DNA from: Candidatus Thermoplasmatota archaeon
GTDB taxonomy: Archaea; Thermoplasmatota; SW-10-69-26; JACQPN01; JAIVGT01
NCBI GenBank assembly: GCA_035541015.1
Contig: DATLFM010000039.1
Location: forward strand, 1 to 34,746
Length of the DNA stretch: 34,746 nucleotides
Direction of reading: 5' to 3'
Part shown: piece after piece, positions 29,991 through 34,746 of the stretch
Layout: each line of letters starts with the position of its first letter
How positions within the stretch are numbered: position 1 is the first letter of the stretch
Made by a program: the position numbers and the translations under genes
The notes under the pieces: model-generated
The model's input: the letters and a program-made list of their open reading frames with translations, nothing else
What the model was told of the DNA's origin: nothing
Database searches by the model: none

Positions 29991-31615
29991 TCTGCGTCGG
30001 CATCGAGGGAACCGCGCACACGCTTGGCGTCGGCGTGGTGACAGGCGAGGGGGCGATCCTCGCCAACGTGGCCGACATGCTGCGGCCCGAGACGGGCGGC
30101 ATCCACCCGCGCGAGGCGGCCACGCACCACGCAAGCCTCGCGCCCGACCTCCTCGACCAGGCCCTTGCGAAGGCCGGCGTGGGCTACGCCGACGTCTCGA
30201 TCGTCGCCTTCAGCCAAGGCCCGGGCCTGGGACCGTGCCTTCGCGCCGCGGCAACGGCCGCGCGCTCGCTTGCGGCAAGCCTCGAGGTGCCGCTCCTGGG
30301 CGTGAACCACTGCGTGGCGCACCTCGAGATCGGCCGCCTCGTCACCGAGGCCCGCGACCCGCTCCTGCTGTACGTCTCGGGCGGCAACACGCAGGTGATC
30401 GCGCTTCGCGACGGGCGATACCGCGTCTTCGGCGAGACGCTCGACGTGGGCGTGGGCAACGCGCTCGACAAGTTCGCGCGGGAGCAAGGCATTCCGTTTC
30501 CGGGCGGGCCGCGCGTCGAGGCGTTGGCGCGCGCGGGCGACCGGCTGCTTCCGTTGCCCTACACGATCAAGGGCATGGATGTCGCCTTCAGCGGGCTTGT
30601 CACGGCGGCCACGAAGCTTGCCGCCGCCCATCGTCTCGAGGACGTGGCCTTCTCGTTGCAGGAGACGGCCTTTGGCATGCTCGTGGAGGTCACCGAGCGC
30701 GCGCTTGCGCACACGGGGAAGGAAGAGGTCCTGCTGGGCGGCGGCGTCGCGTGCAACGCCCGCCTGCGCGAGATGGTCGCGCAGATGTGCGAGGACCGGG
30801 GCGCGCGATCGTTTGCGCCGGAGCCCTCGCTGTGCGTCGACAACGGCGCGATGATCGCCTGGCAGGGGATCCTCCAGCACCGCGCCGGAATGGCCACGCC
30901 GCTTGCCGAGTCCGTCATCCTCCCGACGCAGCGCACGGACGACGTGCCCGTCCGGTGGCCCGTCGAAGAGGCGCGCGGGAGCGAGCTTCGAGCAGCGGGC
31001 GCAAGCGTGCTTGCGCACGGCGCCGAAGCGCAGGTGTTCCGCGTCCTCTACCGCGGCCGTCCCGCCGTCGTCAAGCGGCGGTTGCCCAAGCGCTACCGTC
31101 ACCCGCAGATCGACGGGGCCCTCCGCGCGCAACGAACGAGGACGGAAGGCCGTCTCCTGGCCGAGGCCAAGCGGGCCGGCGTGCGCACGCCCATCGTGTT
31201 TGACATCCGGCCGGAGCAGGGCGAGCTTTGGATGGAGGAGCTCGCCGCGCCCCGGCTTCGCGAGGTTTTGGGGGAAGCGTCCCGAAAGGACCTGGAAAAC
31301 CTCCTTCGATCGGCGGGGGAGGCCGTCGCGCGCCTGCACGATGCCGACGTCGTGCACGGCGACCTCACGACGAGCAACCTCCTTGCGCATGGCGACGGCG
31401 TGGCGCTTCTTGACTTTGGCCTTGGCGTGCGGTCGCGCGACCCGGAGGACAAGGGAACGGATTTGCACGTCCTCATGGAGGCGCTCTCGGCCACGCATGC
31501 GGAAGGCCTCTTCGACTTCGTTCTCGGCGGGTATCGGTCGGAGGCCAAGGATCCGAAACCCGTCGAGGAGTCCCTCGCCCAGATCGTGCGGCGCGGGCGC
31601 TACCGCGGAACCTAG
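29987..31615 (+). CDS. Kae1-Bud32 fusion: tRNA N6-threonylcarbamoyladenosine synthase with associated kinase
   Basis: This 542-residue fusion forms t6A37 on ANN-decoding tRNAs as part of the KEOPS complex. The Kae1 half (about 1-325) keeps GGIHPREAATHHASL, the metal ligands His108 and His112 in NHCVAHLE, YVSGGNTQV, and SLCVDNGAMIAW with the conserved Asp. The Bud32 half (about 335-542) is a small atypical kinase/ATPase with AEAQVFRV, the lysine in AVVKRR, HGDLTTSN (Asp459) and LLDFGLG. The fused arrangement is known in several euryarchaea. It starts at GTG 29987, overlapping the tiaS stop. Its own stop shares CTAG with the convergent dehydrogenase gene. Other KEOPS subunits are not in this window. 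Confidence 0.97.
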   Translation: MICVGIEGTAHTLGVGVVTGEGAILANVADMLRPETGGIHPREAATHHASLAPDLLDQALAKAGVGYADVSIVAFSQGPGLGPCLRAAATAARSLAASLEVPLLGVNHCVAHLEIGRLVTEARDPLLLYVSGGNTQVIALRDGRYRVFGETLDVGVGNALDKFAREQGIPFPGGPRVEALARAGDRLLPLPYTIKGMDVAFSGLVTAATKLAAAHRLEDVAFSLQETAFGMLVEVTERALAHTGKEEVLLGGGVACNARLREMVAQMCEDRGARSFAPEPSLCVDNGAMIAWQGILQHRAGMATPLAESVILPTQRTDDVPVRWPVEEARGSELRAAGASVLAHGAEAQVFRVLYRGRPAVVKRRLPKRYRHPQIDGALRAQRTRTEGRLLAEAKRAGVRTPIVFDIRPEQGELWMEELAAPRLREVLGEASRKDLENLLRSAGEAVARLHDADVVHGDLTTSNLLAHGDGVALLDFGLGVRSRDPEDKGTDLHVLMEALSATHAEGLFDFVLGGYRSEAKDPKPVEESLAQIVRRGRYRGT

Positions 31616-32679
31616 GGCGCAAGCACGACCTTCAGCGACTCGCCGGCGCCCGCCGTCAACGCGAAGCCTTCCGCCGCGCGGGCCAGAGGAAGGCGGTGGG
31701 TCACCATCTCTCGCACGTCCACCTCCCGCCGGGCCAGGAGGCCCAACGCGTCCTGCAGGTCCGTCGGCGAGGCGCCGTACGTGCTGCACAGGCGAACCTC
31801 GTCGCGCCACAGGTCGTTGAACGGCATCTCGACGCGCGTTCCGGGCATCGTCGGCGCGAAGAACAGCACGGCCCCTCCCGGCTCGACGCATTCGAACGCA
31901 CGCGCAAGGGCCGAGGGCGCGCCCGCCGTGACGACCACGAGATCGGCTCGCCGCCCCTCGTTCTGGGCCCGAAGCGCGGCCGCGTCGAAGGACCGCGCGT
32001 CGAAGACGGCGCGAGCGCCCATGCGTTCGGCTGCCTTCAGCCGGAAGGGCACGAGGTCGGCGGCCAGCACGCTGGCTCCGCAGGCGGCGGCGACCTGCAC
32101 GTGCAAGAGTCCCGACAAGCCCGCGCCTAGGACGAGCACGGAATCCGAGGGGCGGACACCGCCGGCGTTGCGCTGGCCCCGAAGCACGCACCCAAGCGGC
32201 TCGACGAACGAACCCTCCTCGTACGTCATGTCCTCGGGCAGCCGCAGCAGTCCCCGCGCCACGTGCACGGGAGACAGGCGTGCGAACTCGCAGAACCCGC
32301 CGGGATCGAAATGGGTCGTCTTCAGAAGCGCGCAGGCGGCGTCGTTTCCCCGCCGGCAATGGCGGCACGTCCCGCAGGAGACGTGGTGCGTGGCGACGAC
32401 GCGGTCGCCGGCGCGCCAGCCGCGGATCTCCGGCGAGACCCAAGCGAGGTCGCCGGCCACCTCGTGCCCAAGGACGGTGGGCGCCTTGGGCTTGCGGTAC
32501 CATTCCATGACGTCGCTTCCGCAGACGCCGCTTGCGCGGATGCGGAGCAATGCTTCGCCCGCCGAAGGGGACGGCAGCGGCCGCTCTTCGATGCGGACGT
32601 CGTCGTTGGCGCGGTACACGGCCACGCGGTGACGCTCCGGAAGCGAGCCGGGCGCGGGTGCAAACGACGCGGAGATCAC
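31612..32679 (-). CDS. Zinc-dependent medium-chain alcohol/polyol dehydrogenase
   Basis: This 355-residue MDR enzyme starts at GTG 32679, overlapping the stop of the aldolase gene (GTGA). The catalytic zinc site is Cys53 (SGVCGSD), His72-Glu73 (GHEVAG) and Glu160 (FVEPLGC). The structural zinc site is Cys102, 105, 108 and 116. The Rossmann motif VLGAGLSGLL ends in Asp208 (ADLV), favouring NAD over NADP. It resembles sorbitol/threonine-dehydrogenase-type enzymes; the substrate cannot be read from sequence. Coupling to an LsrF-like aldolase suggests a short pathway oxidising a phosphorylated or free polyol/ketose intermediate (inference). Confidence 0.93.
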   Translation of the reverse strand: MISASFAPAPGSLPERHRVAVYRANDDVRIEERPLPSPSAGEALLRIRASGVCGSDVMEWYRKPKAPTVLGHEVAGDLAWVSPEIRGWRAGDRVVATHHVSCGTCRHCRRGNDAACALLKTTHFDPGGFCEFARLSPVHVARGLLRLPEDMTYEEGSFVEPLGCVLRGQRNAGGVRPSDSVLVLGAGLSGLLHVQVAAACGASVLAADLVPFRLKAAERMGARAVFDARSFDAAALRAQNEGRRADLVVVTAGAPSALARAFECVEPGGAVLFFAPTMPGTRVEMPFNDLWRDEVRLCSTYGASPTDLQDALGLLARREVDVREMVTHRLPLARAAEGFALTAGAGESLKVVLAP

Positions 32680-33485
32680 CTGGACTTGCCGGACCGGACC
32701 TCGGCGTAGAGCTGGTCGGCCTCCTTGGCCGTGTACCCGTCGTGCACGATCGCGCGGATGGCTCGGATCATGGCGACGGGGTGCTCGCCCTGCCAGATGT
32801 TGCGCCCCATGTCCACGCCGATGGCGCCTGCTTCCATGGCGCCGCGTGCCATCACGAAGGCGTCCATGGGCGTGGAAAGCTTGGGACCGCCGGCGATCAC
32901 GATGGGGACCGGGCAAGCTTCGACGACCTTGGCGAAGTCGTCGCAGTAGTACGTCTTCACCATCGAGGCTCCAAACTCGGCGCAAATGCGGCTGGCGAGC
33001 GAAAGGTAGCGCGCGTCGCGCTTCTCGAGCTCCTTTCCCACGGCCGTGATGCCAAGGACCGGCATGCCGATGGATTCGCACTCGTTCACGAGCTCGCCCA
33101 AGGCGGACAGCGTCTGATGCTCGCCCTGGGCGCCCACGAAGACGGAGAGCGCCACGGCCGACGCGTTGAGCCGAACGGCGTCCTCCACGGACGTCGTGAC
33201 GACTTCGTTCGAAAGGTCCTCCATGAGGACCGAGGCGCCGCCCGACACGCGAAGGATGAGCGCGGCGGAGGTCTCAGGAGGAAGGCTCGTGCGCGCGACG
33301 CCTCGCGTGACGGCCACCGCGTCGGCGTGCGGGAGAAGCGGCGCAAGCGTGGAACGGGGATCCTCGAGCTTGGAGGTCGGACCCAGGAAGTAGCCGTGGT
33401 CGGCCGCGAGCATGACGCTCTTGCCGCGGGGGGCAAGCTTCGCCATGCGGTTCTGGAAGCCCCAATCGCTGCGGATCGTCTTCAC
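32676..33485 (-). CDS. LsrF-like class I aldolase/thiolase (DeoC/FbaB superfamily)
   Basis: This protein of about 269 residues starts at GTG 33485; GTG 33494 would fit a leaderless mRNA. It closely follows the pattern of LsrF, the 3-hydroxy-5-phosphonooxypentane-2,4-dione thiolase: SDWGFQNRM, VMLAADHGYFLGPTS, LSNEVVTTSVEDAVRLN, then VKTYY with the Schiff-base lysine (Lys177), VPIVIAGGPK and GVDMGRNIWQGEHPVAMI. The phosphate-binding AGG and GRN motifs are kept. No other autoinducer-2 gene is present, so its natural substrate is probably another phosphorylated ketose or dione. A TATA box lies ~36 bp upstream, and the dehydrogenase gene is coupled downstream. Confidence 0.9.
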   Translation of the reverse strand: MKTIRSDWGFQNRMAKLAPRGKSVMLAADHGYFLGPTSKLEDPRSTLAPLLPHADAVAVTRGVARTSLPPETSAALILRVSGGASVLMEDLSNEVVTTSVEDAVRLNASAVALSVFVGAQGEHQTLSALGELVNECESIGMPVLGITAVGKELEKRDARYLSLASRICAEFGASMVKTYYCDDFAKVVEACPVPIVIAGGPKLSTPMDAFVMARGAMEAGAIGVDMGRNIWQGEHPVAMIRAIRAIVHDGYTAKEADQLYAEVRSGKSR

Positions 33486-33754
33486 GCGGGACACCGGGGC
33501 GACGCATGGACCGGCCGCATATAGGCTTTGCCGCGGCAGGGTCGGCGCCAATCCGCGCAAGCGCAAGACGGGTGAAAAGGGGAGGTAGCCCGCGGGAGGG
33601 AGGCACAGAATAGGGAGGATCCTCGGCGCGGGCCGTCTCTTCCTTTGCGCGGCGGACCGCATATAGCCGGACGCGAGGGCGCCATGGGAACGGGGGCGAA
33701 GGTCTTTGGGTCCCCTTGGCCCCCGCGCGTGCGGGGTGGGCAGGTCGAGACCGG
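33486..33754. other. Intergenic stretch with two TATA-like boxes
   Basis: No protein gene is convincing in these ~270 bp. The TATA box at 33518-33525 serves the aldolase gene. A second sequence, GCATATAGCC at 33659-33668, is very similar and has no gene start 25-50 bp away on either strand. It could drive a small RNA on the minus strand toward 33530-33635, or be a second, distal promoter. Confidence 0.4.
33518..33525 (-). promoter_or_regulatory. TATA box of the LsrF-like gene
   Basis: Minus-strand CCTATATG is centred 36 bp upstream of GTG 33485 and 27 bp upstream of GTG 33494. It is a close match to the archaeal TATA consensus. Confidence 0.6.
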
Positions 33755-34132
33755 CTACCGTTCCGGACGGAACTGAGGCGGCGCGGGCGGCCACTGCTCG
33801 GGCGGCACCTCGAGGTTCCGGATGCCCTCCCAGTGGGTCTGCACGGCCGTCTGGAAGTCCCCCACGGAGACGAACTGCGTGTCGTCCTTGAGCTTCCCCA
33901 GCACGCGCCGCAGGGGAAGCTGCGTCCGTTCCGAGATGCGAACCTCCCGGTCGCCCGCCTCTTGCGCCACGTCCTCCACGGTCGTGGGGAAGCGGAGATC
34001 GCGGACGGCCGCCACGACGCTTAGCACGCCCGTGTGCTCCTGCCACGGCCGCTCGCCTTGCTCAACCCGCTCCCTCGTCTGCTGGATCTCCCGCTCGCGG
34101 CGCAGGCTCTGCTCTCGGGATGGTTCGGTCAT
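33755..34132 (-). CDS. Small cytoplasmic protein, DUF5789/DUF2795-like
   Basis: This 125-residue protein starts at ATG 34132, with GGAGGGA ~15 bp upstream and an AT-rich AGCTTTTCG ~28 bp upstream. The first 30 residues are charged and helical (REQSLRREREIQQTRERVE). The core (VLSVVAAVRDLRFPTTVEDVAQEAG, QLPLRRVLGKLKDDTQFVSVGDFQTAV) has the helix-strand layout of the DUF2795/DUF5789 family common in haloarchaea and other prokaryotes. The match is by pattern and is tentative. No signal peptide or enzyme motif is seen. Function is unknown. It ends 269 bp from the aldolase gene. Confidence 0.75.
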   Translation of the reverse strand: MTEPSREQSLRREREIQQTRERVEQGERPWQEHTGVLSVVAAVRDLRFPTTVEDVAQEAGDREVRISERTQLPLRRVLGKLKDDTQFVSVGDFQTAVQTHWEGIRNLEVPPEQWPPAPPQFRPER

Positions 34133-34201
34133 GCGCAGGGCTTTCCCTCCAGCGTCGAAAAGCTTCGCGCACGTTCCACGGAGAACGGCGGCGGCCGGGC
34201 G

Positions 34202-34746
34202 TCAACCTCGCGCGGGAAAAAGCCATCCAAGCTGCTGGAGCGCGAACGCCGCGTAGGCTGCGATCAGGAGGATGGCGAGCCGGCGCGAGGCCGGCCGGTT
34301 GCGGACCAAGAGGTACCACCAGAGCAGGATGCCGGCCAGAAGGAAGGGAACCGCTCCGGAAAGAGGCGCAAGATCGACGGGCCCGCCGCCCACCACGGCC
34401 ACGGCGCCAAGGATGAGCGTCAGGTTCACGGTGCAGGCGCCAAAGAGGTCTCCAAGGGCCAAGTCGTGCTCGCCCGCGCGGATGGCCTGCGCAAGCACGG
34501 AGAGCTCCGGAAGCGACGTTCCCACCGCTACGACCGTAAGGCCAAGGACCTCCGGCGAGACGCCCGTCGCCGCAAGAAGCGAAACGGACGACCGGACCAC
34601 AAGCTCGCTTGCGGCAAGCACGAGCGCAGCTGCGCCAAAGAACAGCAGAAGCGATCGCGAGCGGTCGTTCTTGGCCTGCGCCGCGGCGGGGACAAGCGCG
34701 GGCGCCTGACGCGCCTTGTAGAGGAAGTACGCGAACACGCCCAGCA
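34202..34746 (-). CDS. Na+/Ca2+ exchanger-type cation antiporter, C-terminal part
   Basis: This frame is open to the right edge of the window, so only the last ~181 residues are seen. They contain five or more membrane helices and the second alpha repeat, GLTVVAVGTSLPELSVLAQAIR followed by DLALGDLFGACTVNLTLILG. This is the ion-binding signature of CaCA-family exchangers, which normally reads GTSLPE and GN.xGSN. Here Asp-Leu-Phe-Gly-Ala-Cys-Thr-Val-Asn replaces the usual GSNxxN, so ion preference may be unusual. A GTG at 34738 is unlikely to be the true start because the frame and membrane pattern continue upstream. The N-terminal repeat lies outside the window. Confidence 0.88.
   Translation of the reverse strand, partial: LGVFAYFLYKARQAPALVPAAAQAKNDRSRSLLLFFGAAALVLAASELVVRSSVSLLAATGVSPEVLGLTVVAVGTSLPELSVLAQAIRAGEHDLALGDLFGACTVNLTLILGAVAVVGGGPVDLAPLSGAVPFLLAGILLWWYLLVRNRPASRRLAILLIAAYAAFALQQLGWLFPARG

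Noticed and set aside
29447-32503. A 1018-codon open frame on the minus strand
   Set aside because: It is antisense to tiaS and kae1-bud32, crosses gene boundaries, and has Arg/Ala/Gly-rich composition typical of shadow frames in GC-rich DNA.
32676-33485. Annotation of the aldolase as an aromatic-pathway ADTH synthase
   Set aside because: The motif series (DWGFQNRM, ADHGYFLGPTS, GVDMGRNIWQGEHPVAMI) follows LsrF far more closely, and no 3-dehydroquinate synthase II neighbour is present.
33560-33620. Similarity to RNase P RNA core (GGGTGAAAAGGGGAGGTAGCCC, ACAGAA)
   Set aside because: The other conserved regions, including the GAGGAAAGTCC-type 5' core, are missing, and the upstream sequence is coding; the match looks accidental.
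1-34746. CRISPR array, insertion sequence or prophage genes
   Set aside because: No regularly spaced repeats, transposase, integrase or phage structural proteins were seen; the only direct repeats are the DUF99 tail and the GTATAC triplet.

Overview
The window reads as a GC-rich archaeal chromosome segment, most likely from a euryarchaeon of the Thermoplasmatota type. The archaeal assignment is firm: it carries archaeal PCNA, both primase subunits (PriS and PriL), a GINS subunit, TiaS, a Kae1-Bud32 fusion, a bifunctional phosphoglucose/phosphomannose isomerase, DUF99 and DUF531, and TATA-box promoters. The exact lineage is inference; the proteins lack the strongly acidic composition of haloarchaea. 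Many starts are GTG or TTG, and ATGA/GTGA stop-start overlaps are frequent. No rRNA, tRNA, CRISPR or transposase was found.

Positions 1-6752 (minus strand) form an export and regulation block. It holds two membrane-tethered regulators (extracytoplasmic domain, one transmembrane helix, then two winged helices), two secreted subtilases and a partial beta-propeller protein. Positions 6851-11522 are housekeeping: DUF99 endonuclease, PGI/PMI, DUF531, NUDIX hydrolase, PCNA and PriL.

Positions 11647-21492 (plus strand) are a second export and regulation block. It contains two paralogous secreted HExxH metalloproteases, two more membrane-tethered winged-helix regulators, a probable decayed third one, and three secreted proteins of unknown function. 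The order protease, regulator, protease, decayed regulator suggests a duplicated two-gene cassette. The recurring partnership of membrane-anchored transcription regulators with secreted proteases is the most interesting theme in the window.

Positions 21579-25567 hold a cytosine-5 DNA methyltransferase with a small unknown partner, a 7-TM protein overlapping a small winged-helix protein, and PriS. Positions 25564-27175 are an AT-richer stretch with two lipoproteins and a small exported protein. Positions 27329-31615 are a plus-strand run: FAH-family hydrolase, GINS, TiaS, Kae1-Bud32. It places replication and two tRNA anticodon-loop modification enzymes together. Positions 31612-34746 (minus) carry an LsrF-like aldolase/thiolase coupled to a zinc alcohol dehydrogenase, a small conserved-looking protein and the end of a Na+/Ca2+ exchanger-type antiporter.
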